Shown here piece by piece: positions 18,678 through 27,980 of a DNA stretch of 64,000 nt (within the stretch, counting starts at the first letter, position 1; every line of letters begins with the position of its first letter). Under the pieces are notes generated by a model. The model searched no databases. It was not told the DNA's origin and saw only the letters and a program-made list of their open reading frames with translations. Source of the DNA: Sulfurospirillum oryzae (lineage in GTDB: Bacteria > Campylobacterota > Campylobacteria > Campylobacterales > Sulfurospirillaceae); NCBI RefSeq assembly GCF_025770725.1, contig NZ_JANZKZ010000002.1, positions 310,001-374,000 on the forward strand, written 5' to 3'. The position numbers were made by a program, and so were the translations under genes.

Positions 18678-19888
18678 AAATTCTAGTCTTAAATGCGGGT
18701 AGTTCTTCAGTTAAATATCAACTTTTTAATATGACCAATAATGATGTCCTCGCGAGTGGTATCATTGAACAAATTGGCGAAAAAGAGTCGATGGCTAAAA
18801 TAAAATATAAAGATGCAAGCGGTACTGAGCATAAAAGAGAACAAAAGTGTTCCATCAAAGATCATGATGAGGCTTTACAATGGATGAGTGAAGCTTTGAT
18901 CCAATCGAATGTGATTAAAGATCTTAACGAACTTGATGGCATTGGGCATCGTGTTGTTCAAGGCGGTGCATCATTTCATGAACCTGCTATGGTCAATGAC
19001 TACGTTATGTCTGAAATTGAGCGATTGATTCCGCTTGGACCTTTGCACAATCCTGGACATCTTGCTGGTATGAAGGTTTCTGTTCAACAAAGCCCTAATG
19101 TGCCGCAAGTTGCTATTTTTGATACAGCTTTTCATGCAACACTACCAAAACATGCTTATATGTACGCTATTCCATATAAGTACTATGAAGATCTACGTAT
19201 TAGACGTTATGGTTTTCATGGAACATCACATCGCTATATTGTTAAAGAGGCCGCAAAATACCTCAAACAAGATGTAAACACACTTAATGCAATTACACTC
19301 CATTTGGGTAACGGTGCGAGTGCAGCGGCGATTGAAAATGGTAAAAGTGTTGATACTTCTATGGGTTTAACGCCACTTGAAGGCTTAGTCATGGGAACCC
19401 GCAGTGGTGACATTGATCCTGCGCTTCTTTTCTATCTAGCACGTAAACGTGGGCTTAGTATAGATGATCTTGATAAAATGCTCAACAAAGAGAGTGGATT
19501 AAAAGGCATTTGTGGCAATAACGACATGCGTGAGATTACACAAATGGCAGAAGAGGGCGATGAAAGAGCCAAACTTGCATACGATATGTTCAATTATCGT
19601 TTGAAAAAGTATATTGGTTCATACAGTGCTGTTCTTGGACGGGTTGATTGTATTGTATTTACCGGTGGCATTGGCGAAAATGCAAGCGGTGTACGTCTTA
19701 AATCATGTGAAAACTTAGAAAATTTAGGTATCAAAATTGATCCAGTACTCAATGAAATGCGCTCAAGCGATATTATGCAGATCAGTACACCTGATAGTAA
19801 AGTGAAAGTTTTGGTTATTCCAACCAATGAAGAGCTTGAAATTGCAATCGAAACGCTAGAAATGATCGAAGAGCATCATCGTAAATAA
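18674..19888 (+). CDS. ackA: Acetate kinase
   Basis: Converts acetyl phosphate and ADP to acetate and ATP, or the reverse for acetate assimilation; 404 residues. Signatures: VLNAGSSSVKYQLF at the N terminus, HLGNGASAAAI, the MGLTPLEGLVMGTRSGDIDP segment and FTGGIGENA. The GTG start overlaps the pta stop. A palindrome-containing terminator lies 8 bases after the stop. Confidence 0.97.
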   Translation: MKILVLNAGSSSVKYQLFNMTNNDVLASGIIEQIGEKESMAKIKYKDASGTEHKREQKCSIKDHDEALQWMSEALIQSNVIKDLNELDGIGHRVVQGGASFHEPAMVNDYVMSEIERLIPLGPLHNPGHLAGMKVSVQQSPNVPQVAIFDTAFHATLPKHAYMYAIPYKYYEDLRIRRYGFHGTSHRYIVKEAAKYLKQDVNTLNAITLHLGNGASAAAIENGKSVDTSMGLTPLEGLVMGTRSGDIDPALLFYLARKRGLSIDDLDKMLNKESGLKGICGNNDMREITQMAEEGDERAKLAYDMFNYRLKKYIGSYSAVLGRVDCIVFTGGIGENASGVRLKSCENLENLGIKIDPVLNEMRSSDIMQISTPDSKVKVLVIPTNEELEIAIETLEMIEEHHRK

Positions 19889-19896
19889 CAAAAAAA

Positions 19897-19927
19897 TTTA
19901 CATGTAGAGATTTTCTCTACATGTAAA
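19897..19927 (-). terminator. Hairpin terminator between ackA and yqeY, made from two TTACATGTAA-type motifs
   Basis: A perfect 14-bp stem (19897-19910 with 19914-19927) and a TTT loop. Each arm contains TTACATGTAG, one base from the dispersed palindrome. On the minus strand it is followed by seven T residues, so it should terminate yqeY; on the plus strand the tail is weak (AAC after the stem), so for ackA it is less certain. Confidence 0.8.
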
Positions 19928-19933
19928 AACTGT

Positions 19934-20380
19934 TTAGGCTAAGATCTCTTTTGCAATGGCATTGATTCTTTTTCCATCAGCTACACCTTCACATTCCGCA
20001 AGTACACCTGACATGATCTTTCCAATCTCTTTAAGGCTCGTTGCACCAGAGGCTTGAATATGTTTTTGAACAATGATTTTGAGCTCTTCATCGCTTAGTT
20101 GCTTTGGCAAATAGCTTTTTAGAATGGTTGCTTCTGCAATTTCTTTATCGTATAAATCAACTCTACCTGCTTCTTTAAACGCCGTTGCTGCATCATCACG
20201 TTGCTTGAGTGATTTTTGGATGATTTTAATGATATCTGAATCGCTGAGAACTTTTCGTTCATCCACTTCAATTTGTTTAAGTGCGCTCATCAAAAAGCGG
20301 ATAGCATCACGTTTAAAATTGTCTTTACTTTTCATCGCCTCTTTAAGATCATCTTGGAGTTTTACTTTGAGTTGTGACAT
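19934..20380 (-). CDS. GatB/YqeY domain-containing protein
   Basis: A 148-residue YqeY-family protein, related to the tRNA-binding tail of the GatB amidotransferase subunit. It starts MSQLKVKLQDDLKEAMKSKD, and conserved elements include RFLMSALKQIEVDERK, EAGRVDLYDKEIAE and ILKSYLPKQLSDEE. AAGGAAAGAAG precedes the ATG at 20380. The reading frame continues upstream to 20713, but that extension has no coding character and overlaps flgH. Its exact function is unknown; it is probably involved in aminoacyl-tRNA metabolism. Confidence 0.9.
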   Translation of the reverse strand: MSQLKVKLQDDLKEAMKSKDNFKRDAIRFLMSALKQIEVDERKVLSDSDIIKIIQKSLKQRDDAATAFKEAGRVDLYDKEIAEATILKSYLPKQLSDEELKIIVQKHIQASGATSLKEIGKIMSGVLAECEGVADGKRINAIAKEILA

Positions 20381-20430
20381 CTTCTTTCCTTGGAACTTAA
20401 TTTGCTTTAGTAGGAGGGTGTATTTTATAG

Positions 20431-20436
20431 TATAAT
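20431..20436 (+). promoter_or_regulatory. Predicted -10 box of flgH
   Basis: TATAAT in the yqeY-flgH divergent gap, 28 bases upstream of the flgH ATG, preceded by TATTTTATAG. No sigma-54 (GG-N10-GC) or sigma-28 pattern is evident, so flgH appears to have a housekeeping promoter. TATAAAAT on the opposite strand just to the left may serve yqeY. Confidence 0.5.
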
Positions 20437-20464
20437 AGTAAAAAATAGAATAAAATGGAGTTGT

Positions 20465-21178
20465 ATGAGAGTTATTACATGTAGCTTGGTAACTGCTCTT
20501 TTTTTGGCAGGGTGTTCTGTCCACCCCGCTGATCCAAAGATTAGTATGAAAGCACCTGTTTACGTTGACGAGACTCCTTCTCGTGTCAATGAAACGATGC
20601 CTGCAAATCCAGGTAGCCTTTTTGGGCAAGGTGACAATCCCTTGTTTTCCGATCTTAAAGCAATGCATGTTAATGATGTTGTCACTGTAACCATTACAGA
20701 AAAAACAGCACAAACATCTACAGGCAAAAAAGCTCTTACCAAACAGAGTAGTGATGCTTTGGGTGCGGGAGTCTCTTTATCAACTCCTTTTGGTGGGGAT
20801 ATAGGTGGCGTTGCGAGTAGGGTAATGGACAAAGCGGCTGGAATTGGATTTACAACAAATTCAACAAATTCATTTACGGGTAATGGAAGTAATACTCGAA
20901 ATGAAAGTTTTGCAACGACTATTTCTGCACGAGTGATTAAAATCTTAAATAATGGTCATTATTTTATTGAAGGTAGTCGAGAGTTGTTAATTAATGGAGA
21001 AAAGCAAATTATTCAAGTGAGTGGTGTCATTCGCCCTTATGATATTGATAAAAATAATAATATCGATTCAAAATACATTGCTGATGCTAAAATTCTCTAC
21101 AAAACAGAAGGCGATATTGATCAAACAACAACGAAGCCATGGGGTAGTAAATTTATGGAAACCATTTGGCCATTTTAG
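20465..21178 (+). CDS. flgH: Flagellar L-ring protein FlgH
   Basis: Outer-membrane lipoprotein that forms the L ring of the flagellar basal body; 237 residues. The lipoprotein signal ends with the lipobox LAGC at about residues 14-17 (FLAGCSVHP). Family hallmarks are NPGSLFGQGDNPLFSDLKA, VNDVVTVTITEKTAQTSTGK, GHYFIEGSRELLINGEKQ and VSGVIRPYDID. A TGGAG ribosome site precedes the ATG. The gene is alone, not in a flagellar cluster, as usual for this class. Confidence 0.95.
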   Translation: MRVITCSLVTALFLAGCSVHPADPKISMKAPVYVDETPSRVNETMPANPGSLFGQGDNPLFSDLKAMHVNDVVTVTITEKTAQTSTGKKALTKQSSDALGAGVSLSTPFGGDIGGVASRVMDKAAGIGFTTNSTNSFTGNGSNTRNESFATTISARVIKILNNGHYFIEGSRELLINGEKQIIQVSGVIRPYDIDKNNNIDSKYIADAKILYKTEGDIDQTTTKPWGSKFMETIWPF

Positions 21179-21208
21179 TGCATTATTTATAATTATAAAG
21201 GATATTTA

Positions 21209-21652
21209 TTGGAAAGCGCAAACCCACCTAAGTTTATTGAGAGAGACAAGATTTTTAAAGCAAAAGACGTTATTGTAGCGCTTAAATATTTTGGTGCTAG
21301 TTTTGATAAACTTAAAACAAATACTCCCAATCGTGCTCGTGCTATTGTTTTAGGTTATAAAGCATGGCGATTAGGGATTAATGAAGAACAGTTACGTTCA
21401 GCGATTGGTCGTAAAATTGATGACAAAGAGATTATTGAAGTCTTAGAATATAAAGAGAAAAAAAGTATTCGTAGTTGGAGTATTTTTACAAAAATTAAAG
21501 AAGATGACTATAAAATCAAAGTAGAGCGCTTGTGGTGTAAAAAACTAGGTGCTTTGTGTTTGATTGCAAAAATTGGTCAAAAAGAGTTAATTGAACTCTC
21601 CCAAGAGAAGTTTAAAGACAGTTTAGATTGTACTATTCCTAAAGAGTTTTAA
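21209..21652 (+). CDS. Hypothetical protein downstream of flgH
   Basis: A 147-residue protein I do not recognise. It starts from TTG with AAGGA eight bases upstream. It is rich in Lys and Glu, with no signal or membrane segment. The middle (RARAIVLGYKAWRLGINEEQLRSAIG) looks helical and could be a DNA- or protein-binding helical domain. It follows flgH by 30 bases with no terminator between them, so it is probably co-transcribed, and it ends just before a strong bidirectional terminator. Confidence 0.7.
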   Translation: MESANPPKFIERDKIFKAKDVIVALKYFGASFDKLKTNTPNRARAIVLGYKAWRLGINEEQLRSAIGRKIDDKEIIEVLEYKEKKSIRSWSIFTKIKEDDYKIKVERLWCKKLGALCLIAKIGQKELIELSQEKFKDSLDCTIPKEF

Positions 21653-21654
21653 AA

Positions 21655-21688
21655 AATAAAGCCTTACCTTTACATGTAAGGCTTTATT
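21655..21688. terminator. Bidirectional terminator between the flgH unit and the cts-like operon
   Basis: Perfect 13-bp stem AATAAAGCCTTAC with its complement, and an 8-base loop. The run AAAAAAT before it and the TTATT after it give partial T tracts in both directions. The loop and right arm contain an exact TTACATGTAA (21670-21679). It separates convergent genes. Confidence 0.85.
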
Positions 21689-21701
21689 CATTCTTCGTGT
21701 A

Positions 21702-22943
21702 TTAGGATTTAACGGCCTTTGCCATATCCCACATCGGCATAAAGATTCCAAGTGCCATCAAAAGTACCATAGCTGCGATAAAGCCTAACAAAATAGGTTC
21801 AATATAACTTGCAATATTGTCGATAATTTGACTAAAGCGTGATTTGAAATAGAGTGTCACTTTTTCCAGCATTTTATCCAGCGTACCACTTTGCTCGCCT
21901 GCTTGAATCATTTGGATAAGCATACCTTCAAAAAGCCCTGTATCTCTGAATGATTCTGTTAGCGAAATACCTCTTTGCACAGAGATTCTAACGGCAGAAA
22001 GTCTTTTTTTAAGATGGGTGTTTTCAAGTGTTAATAAAGCAGTATCCAGTGCATCTGCAATGGGTATACCCGCGCGAATAAGCTCTGTAAAAACAAGGCA
22101 GAAACGACTGAGAGTAGCATAGAAAATGATATCACCAATAAGATAAACTTTGAGGATATATTGATCAAATGTCTTCTTAAACTCTTCATTATTATTCAAT
22201 AAATACTTAAATAAAACAATAGTACCAACAATACCTGCGAGGAGATAAAGTCCATAATGATTGATAAGGTTTTCCATAAAAAGAAGAATTTTTGTAGGAA
22301 GTGGTAACTCTGCCTTAAGTTGGGCAAAAATTTCTTTAAATTTTGGCACAACGTAAATCATTAAAATAGAAAATGCTATCGCAATCGCTATAACAACAGT
22401 AATAGGGTAACGCATTGCTTTTTTAAATTTTTGTCTATTCTCTTCAATTTCTTCAAGAATTTCTGCCAATTTTTCCAAAGACTCTGCCATATTACCAGTA
22501 CTCTCTCCCAGCTCAACCATTGCTAATGTGACATCTCCAACTTCTTCACGGTATGTCATCAGTGCTTGTGTAAGACTAAGTCCGGAGTTTAGATCATCAT
22601 TTACGCTGTTAAAAATTTCTTTGAGCGTTTTATCAACAGTAGCATTAGCTACCTCTTTGACGCTATCATGGATTGATATACCAGCATGAGTCATAACACT
22701 TAATTGGCTTATTGCTGCAATAAGATTTGGCATTTTAATTTTTTTACGAAAAATAGCTCCAAGGAATTGAGTTTTAAGTTCACTCATTTGATCTTCAAGG
22801 GGTGCGGAGGTCTCTTTAACATTTAAAATGACACCAGGTATTTTTACTTTTGCAATAGAAATAGCATCATTTCGATTGGGTGATTTAATAACAGTTTTTT
22901 CTTTTTTCCCTTTAGAGAGATAGTTGACCTCAAAATATTTCAT
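21702..22943 (-). CDS. Type II secretion/type IV pilus-like inner-membrane platform protein (GspF/PilC family; CtsF-like)
   Basis: Polytopic platform protein of 413 residues. It has two related GspF domains (about 75-200 and 275-400), each ending in a hydrophobic segment; IAAISQLSVMTHAGISIHD and VFTELIRAGIPIADAL are the matching domain starts. The C terminus ends in a third membrane segment (FIAAMVLLMALGIFMPMWDM). It overlaps the ATPase gene by 4 bases. By gene order it corresponds to ctsF, required for natural transformation in C. jejuni. Confidence 0.88.
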   Translation of the reverse strand: MKYFEVNYLSKGKKEKTVIKSPNRNDAISIAKVKIPGVILNVKETSAPLEDQMSELKTQFLGAIFRKKIKMPNLIAAISQLSVMTHAGISIHDSVKEVANATVDKTLKEIFNSVNDDLNSGLSLTQALMTYREEVGDVTLAMVELGESTGNMAESLEKLAEILEEIEENRQKFKKAMRYPITVVIAIAIAFSILMIYVVPKFKEIFAQLKAELPLPTKILLFMENLINHYGLYLLAGIVGTIVLFKYLLNNNEEFKKTFDQYILKVYLIGDIIFYATLSRFCLVFTELIRAGIPIADALDTALLTLENTHLKKRLSAVRISVQRGISLTESFRDTGLFEGMLIQMIQAGEQSGTLDKMLEKVTLYFKSRFSQIIDNIASYIEPILLGFIAAMVLLMALGIFMPMWDMAKAVKS

Positions 22944-24691
22944 ACTTTTGCCACCCTTGCAATTTCATCAAGAGAAGTAATACCATTTGCAGCTCTTGTG
23001 ATGCCATCTTGATACATATCAATAAAACCCTCTTTAATAGCTTGCTCTTTGATATCACTTTTAGAAGCACCTTGTGCAATCATGCTTGAGATTTTTTCAC
23101 TAACGGGGAGAATCTCAGAGATCATTTCACGTCCCAAATAACCTGTTTGTGAACATTTTTCACAACCATTATTTTTATAAAATTGATAGTTTTCAGGAAG
23201 CATTGTATGAATTTCATCATAGGCAGTTTTTGGAAGCGTATACTTCGTTTTACAATAAGGACAAAGCTTGCGCACCAGCCTTTGTGCTTCTATAGCGATC
23301 AAGGAGCCGCTAATAAGATAAGGCTCAATTCCCATATCAACAACCCTCGTTACGGCACTAATGGCATCATTGGTGTGGAGTGTTGAAAAAACTAAGTGAC
23401 CTGTAAGGGCTGCTTGAACTGCAATACGTAATGTTTCAGCATCGCGAACCTCACCAATCATGATAATATCAGGATCTTGTCTTAAAATTGAACGTAAGGC
23501 AGTTGCAAACGTAAGATTTGCTTTTTCATTGACTTGTACTTGTTGTGTTAAGTTTAGTTGGTACTCGACAGGATCTTCAACCGTAATAATTTTACTTTGA
23601 ACACTCTTGATAGCATTTAGAGCAGCATAAAGTGTCGTTGTTTTACCGCTTCCCGTTGGTCCTGTAACAAAAATAATACCATAAGGAGTACGCATAGCTT
23701 GTGCAAACTTTGCATACGTTTTAGGTTGCATTCCTAGATCTTCGATTTTAATCATCACTTTGGATTTATCTAAAATACGAATAACAATGGATTCTCCATT
23801 AATAGTGGGAAGTGCTGAAATCCTAAAATCGTATTCTCGACCAAGAATTGTTGCTGAGAAACGTCCATCTTGTGGCTTACGCTTTTCAGCAATATCCATA
23901 TTGGAAAGCAGTTTCATACGTGAAGCAAGTGGTGGATATATGTCTTTATCAAAAATAAATGTTTCAGTGAGCATACCATCAATACGACTACGTACAATAC
24001 AGTTATTCTCTGTTGGTTCAATATGAATGTCACTTGCTCGTGCCAAAATAGATGTTTTGAGAATAATTTCGATTAGTTTTAAAATACCTGAAGACTCTTG
24101 TGGGTTTTCAGCAGCACTTGAAGTAATCTCTTTACGAATTTCTCCAATTAATCCTTTAATGCTCTCACCAAGTTCCATTTTGACAAGATATTTATCAATT
24201 TGTGATGGCTCAGAAATAATAATTTTAAGAAGTTTTCTTGGAAAAATCCTCTGAACACCTTCTTGAGCATTGATATCTAAAGGATCTTTGAGTGCCACAA
24301 AAATATTAATTTCGTCTTCCTTGATAGGAAGTGCTTTATATTTTTTAAGTTGAGCAAAAGGAAGTTTTGAAGCTAATCGGTAGTCTATATCGATTGAATC
24401 AAGATCAAGATACTCATAATTAAGATTTTTTGCTAATGCTTGTAGAAATTTTTCACTATCAATCGCAAAATTTGCATTAACATCTTCTAAGCTTAAATAA
24501 CCTTTTTTAAAGAATTCAATCACCAAAATAAGCAAATCTTCTTTAGTAAAAAAGTTATTTTCTAAGAGAATTTCTCCTAAAACTTTATGACTATTTTGTT
24601 TTGTCTCTTCTTTAATTTTGGCAGCACTATTTTCGTCGATAATACGGTTATGAATAAGATAAGTTAAAAGTGTTGTTGTAATATCGCTCAT
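22940..24691 (-). CDS. Type II secretion/type IV pilus-like assembly ATPase (GspE/PilB family; CtsE-like)
   Basis: Hexameric secretion ATPase of 583 residues. It has an N-terminal MshEN-type domain, then Walker A GPTGSGKTTTLYA, the Asp box, Walker B with IIMIGEVRDAETLR, and the His box (LTGHLVFSTLHTNDA). A tetracysteine zinc motif is intact (CPYC ... CEKC). The ATG at 24691 (MSDITTTLL) fits the family start; the frame is open to 24751. It powers assembly of a pseudopilus-like fibre for DNA uptake, by analogy with ctsE. Confidence 0.92.
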   Translation of the reverse strand: MSDITTTLLTYLIHNRIIDENSAAKIKEETKQNSHKVLGEILLENNFFTKEDLLILVIEFFKKGYLSLEDVNANFAIDSEKFLQALAKNLNYEYLDLDSIDIDYRLASKLPFAQLKKYKALPIKEDEINIFVALKDPLDINAQEGVQRIFPRKLLKIIISEPSQIDKYLVKMELGESIKGLIGEIRKEITSSAAENPQESSGILKLIEIILKTSILARASDIHIEPTENNCIVRSRIDGMLTETFIFDKDIYPPLASRMKLLSNMDIAEKRKPQDGRFSATILGREYDFRISALPTINGESIVIRILDKSKVMIKIEDLGMQPKTYAKFAQAMRTPYGIIFVTGPTGSGKTTTLYAALNAIKSVQSKIITVEDPVEYQLNLTQQVQVNEKANLTFATALRSILRQDPDIIMIGEVRDAETLRIAVQAALTGHLVFSTLHTNDAISAVTRVVDMGIEPYLISGSLIAIEAQRLVRKLCPYCKTKYTLPKTAYDEIHTMLPENYQFYKNNGCEKCSQTGYLGREMISEILPVSEKISSMIAQGASKSDIKEQAIKEGFIDMYQDGITRAANGITSLDEIARVAKV

Positions 24692-24759
24692 TTTCTCTAC
24701 CACTGTGTATAAATTTTTACTATTGTACCATTTCTCAAACGAAGAAACCAAATTCTAAT

Positions 24760-25641
24760 TTAGTCAATAACTTCACCAACATTAATCTGATTGAGTAAGC
24801 TTTGTGCCGCTTTTGATTTGTTGTTTTTTAAATAAGCTTTAAGTGCCAAAATAGCATCTTCTTTATGCCCTAATTTGAGTTTTGATTTAGCAAACCATAT
24901 CCAGCTTTTTTCATTTTCAGGGTCAGTATTATTAGCAATCAATGCCCATTTATTGCTTTCGTTATAGTTCTTTGTTAAATAATATTCCTCTGCGAGCATC
25001 AGTGCAAAAGTTATATTATGTGTTTTTTCAAATTTATCTTTTAGGTATTGAATAGAATTGACTTCATGTGTTTCAATTTTAATAACCCCTTTTGGCTTAG
25101 GCTCTTCAAGTAGAGGAGGGGGCAGCAGAGATGCATCAATTTTATCTTCTTTTGATCTATAAAAACTTTCTTCATCAATAGTATTAGGTGCTTTTCGCAT
25201 TAAAATTTTATTTTCAAGTTCTTCTTCTTGTATTCCTGCATTTGTTTTTTTATCTGTCATATCAGGAGTGTATGATGTCTTTTTTTCTACATTACTTTTA
25301 CCAATAATAGGAAGTTGGAGAAGAAGTGCCTGCTCAGCTTTTTCTTCGATTGCAGGTGTTGGTACATATTTTGTGCTACTATTGATATCAGGAACAATGG
25401 GTTGTTGTTCCAGTGTAGTGTGATTAATATCAGCAATTTTTTGTTCAGCTATAGAAAGAACAACGGGTTCTTGTTCTTTTATTTTTGTTTGAGGCGAGAA
25501 CGTAGGGTAACCATAAAAGAAGAATCCAATAAAACCAATAGACAAAATTAATACAGCACTAATGAGATAATGTAGCCGTTGTTTCAGCCTATATTTTAAA
25601 ACTTTCTTTTCGAGTTCTGTAATTTCAATTGCACTAAGCAT
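24760..25641 (-). CDS. Membrane-anchored TPR-like protein of the cts-like operon (position of ctsX)
   Basis: A 293-residue bitopic protein. There is one membrane segment at about residues 24-45 (YLISAVLILSIGFIGFFFYG), then a low-complexity Pro/Glu/Lys-rich linker, and a C-terminal helical part (YLKDKFEKTHNITFALMLAE ... KSWIWFAKSKLKLGHKEDAI) that looks like two or three tetratricopeptide repeats. This layout resembles MshN-type proteins of MSHA systems. By order (between the ATPase and the GspA-like ATPase) it matches ctsX. It overlaps the next gene by 8 bases. Confidence 0.65.
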   Translation of the reverse strand: MLSAIEITELEKKVLKYRLKQRLHYLISAVLILSIGFIGFFFYGYPTFSPQTKIKEQEPVVLSIAEQKIADINHTTLEQQPIVPDINSSTKYVPTPAIEEKAEQALLLQLPIIGKSNVEKKTSYTPDMTDKKTNAGIQEEELENKILMRKAPNTIDEESFYRSKEDKIDASLLPPPLLEEPKPKGVIKIETHEVNSIQYLKDKFEKTHNITFALMLAEEYYLTKNYNESNKWALIANNTDPENEKSWIWFAKSKLKLGHKEDAILALKAYLKNNKSKAAQSLLNQINVGEVID

Positions 25642-26443
25642 GGATCATTCCTAAGCTTATTCCAGCCATCTCAAGATATTTTACATGTAAAGCATTACTC
25701 TTAATTTGTGATGGTTTATGGTGGTCATAGTATTCTAAAATTTCAAAGAGTTTATACATTAATTTATTAATCGTTCTTAAATTGCCTCCTGTGAGTTTAG
25801 CAATAAGTTTGTAATGTTTATCTTTAAAAAGGTTCAGGTATTCAAACCGATTGTGAAAAAGAAGCTTTTTTTCGATATATGTTTTAATTTCATTTTGTGA
25901 AGCATTATCTATTTCAATTGTTTCCCAAATACGCGTTTGAAAATAATCTTTGGCCAGCACATCTTCTTTTTCTGTTTTATGCACCGTAAACAAAAACTTA
26001 AACAAACGAGAGTCTGCCATAAGTCTGATTTTTTCAATTAAGTCTGTCGGATAGAGTTGTGCCTCATCAATTAAAACAGTAATAGCTTGATTTGTGGATG
26101 TTATGTGTTTACTGACAAGTGCTAAAAATTCATTGTAATTTGAAAAATCAGGAGAGGTTTTTCCAAAAATATGTTCATAGAGTGCTTTTATAAAGATTTT
26201 TTCTTCAAAAAATGGCCGTGGAAAAAAGATAATACGTTTTTTTGATCTTAGATCATTATAGATTTTTTGCAGTAAAAACGTTTTACCAGTTCCTGGCTTT
26301 CCATAAAAAAGAATAAGCTTTAAAGGCTTATCCAAAGTCTGTACCAACTTATCATAGGTTGTTGCAGACTTATCTAAGTTTACATAATCAAAAATTTCAC
26401 CATCTACAAAGATGGTTTTTAGATCGCTGTAATGGCTATTCAT
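25634..26443 (-). CDS. GspA/ExeA-like AAA ATPase (CtsP-like)
   Basis: AAA-type NTPase of 269 residues. Walker A is FYGKPGTGKTFLL and Walker B is ITVLIDEAQLYP; a sensor region follows (RLMADSRLFKFLFTVHK), and GGNLRTINKLMYKLFEIL is the C-terminal AAA helix region. Such proteins (ExeA, MshM) help secretin or pilus assembly; in C. jejuni the equivalent CtsP is a nucleotide-binding transformation protein. I chose the ATG at 26443 (MNSHYSDL), which overlaps the secretin stop as ATGAATAG; the frame is open to 26464. Confidence 0.82.
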   Translation of the reverse strand: MNSHYSDLKTIFVDGEIFDYVNLDKSATTYDKLVQTLDKPLKLILFYGKPGTGKTFLLQKIYNDLRSKKRIIFFPRPFFEEKIFIKALYEHIFGKTSPDFSNYNEFLALVSKHITSTNQAITVLIDEAQLYPTDLIEKIRLMADSRLFKFLFTVHKTEKEDVLAKDYFQTRIWETIEIDNASQNEIKTYIEKKLLFHNRFEYLNLFKDKHYKLIAKLTGGNLRTINKLMYKLFEILEYYDHHKPSQIKSNALHVKYLEMAGISLGMIHA

Positions 26444-27980
26444 ATATCTTTTGACTGTAGCCAAGATCTTTAAGTGTAGCTTTATCAGTACCTTTTACGC
26501 CCATGATACGAGGCGTAATAACAAAAACAAGCTCATTTGTAGACAGTGTGTCCGCTGAATGCTTAAAAGCTTCTCCTAAAAGAGGTATGCTACTGAGTAA
26601 AGGGACACTAGAGTCTTGTTTGCCTTTATTGTTTGTGATAAGACCACCTAAGATAATGGTTGAACCATCTTTAACTTTAACAACTGTTGAAAGTTTTTTC
26701 TCTGATGTATCTGGTGCAATTTCACGTGCCGAACCTGTTGCTTGTCTGACATCGTCATCGGTATATTTAAAATTACTAACAGAAGGGTTGATTCTAAGAA
26801 TAATTTCATTATCTTCAGAAATTTCAGGAGTAATGTTGAGTAATACACCAATAAAAATTGAATAATTAGTATATGTTGTTGCCAATGTTGCCGTACCTGT
26901 TGTACTTGCTGCATTGGTGGTTTCTGGTACACGGTAATTAACATTATCACCAATTGTGATAAGTGCTTGTTGATTATTCATTGTCAATACTTTTGGACTT
27001 GAAACAACTTTTGTTTCTCCGCTAGAGCCTAAAAAATCGATAAGTCCTGAAATATTAAAAATACCATCATTTACAACTGTTAAATTGTTCAAAAGATTTG
27101 GATTTCCAGTCAGTGCAGCATTGGCACCTACTGCAGCATAAGGATCAGCATGATACGCATTTAGTTTATTGCTACTATTATTAAACATAGTTGTGCTATT
27201 GAGACTGAGTGAGAATTTACTCCAATCAACACCTGTTTTATTACTACTGCTAAGCGCAACAGAAACAATAGAGACATCAATGAGTACTTGCCTATGAAGT
27301 CTTTCTTTAAGAACGTCTATGTATTCACCAACACGATCTAACTGTTTTTTAGTAGCTGTGACAGTGATCATGCCAGCATTGGCATTAATAATTGGAGCTG
27401 ACGCTTTGTAGCTTTCTGAACCTGTATTAATAACGGATGTTAACTCTGTTGAGATGGTTTTCCAAAAATCAAAAGACTCATTAGATGAAATAGTATTTTG
27501 TCCTTGGCTCGTTGTATTTTTGGTTCCAGTTCCACTAGCTTCAGTTGGTGTTGCATCCACTGAAGCATTAATAACCGCTTTTCCTTCACGAATAGATGAG
27601 ATATAGTCAACCTTGAATGATTTAGTTGAAAGTGCAGAAATTTTTAAATAGTTTTTATCATAAGTATAAAAAAGGTCATTATCTTGGATAACTATTTGAA
27701 AGACTTCATCTAAGGAGAGATTTTTAATGTTAATACCATTCAAGTTTTTTGCAAGTGCTTTTTCAGCTTCTGTATCTTTTACAACAATGCTAAAATCACA
27801 TACCTCTGCTAACTCTGAAAGGAGTTCCAATCCTGTTGCTTTGTTATTAGTTTTAATGTTAAAAGTACGATATTCACATGCTTTATTTTTTTCTGCGGCT
27901 TGAACGGGCGAAAGAGCTATAGCTAAGATCGCAGCCAATGCAATAAATTTATTTGGTAAATATTTTAATATTGCTCTCAT
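26436..27980 (-). CDS. Secretin (GspD/PilQ/MshL family; CtsD-like)
   Basis: Outer-membrane secretin of 514 residues with a signal peptide (FIALAAILAIALSPVQA). An N-terminal N0/STN-type domain (about 35-120) is followed by a secretin_N part and the C-terminal beta-barrel domain. The secretin signature GGLITNNKGKQDSSVPLLSS, followed by IPLLGEAFKHS, is intact. It should form the outer-membrane gate for DNA uptake. It overlaps the upstream ctsR-like gene by 32 bases. Confidence 0.9.
   Translation of the reverse strand: MRAILKYLPNKFIALAAILAIALSPVQAAEKNKACEYRTFNIKTNNKATGLELLSELAEVCDFSIVVKDTEAEKALAKNLNGINIKNLSLDEVFQIVIQDNDLFYTYDKNYLKISALSTKSFKVDYISSIREGKAVINASVDATPTEASGTGTKNTTSQGQNTISSNESFDFWKTISTELTSVINTGSESYKASAPIINANAGMITVTATKKQLDRVGEYIDVLKERLHRQVLIDVSIVSVALSSSNKTGVDWSKFSLSLNSTTMFNNSSNKLNAYHADPYAAVGANAALTGNPNLLNNLTVVNDGIFNISGLIDFLGSSGETKVVSSPKVLTMNNQQALITIGDNVNYRVPETTNAASTTGTATLATTYTNYSIFIGVLLNITPEISEDNEIILRINPSVSNFKYTDDDVRQATGSAREIAPDTSEKKLSTVVKVKDGSTIILGGLITNNKGKQDSSVPLLSSIPLLGEAFKHSADTLSTNELVFVITPRIMGVKGTDKATLKDLGYSQKIYE

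Noticed and set aside
20381-20713. N-terminal extension of the YqeY protein
   Set aside because: The extra 111 residues are Cys/His/Ser-rich with no family similarity, overlap the flgH start on the other strand, and the inner ATG at 20380 has a strong ribosome site.
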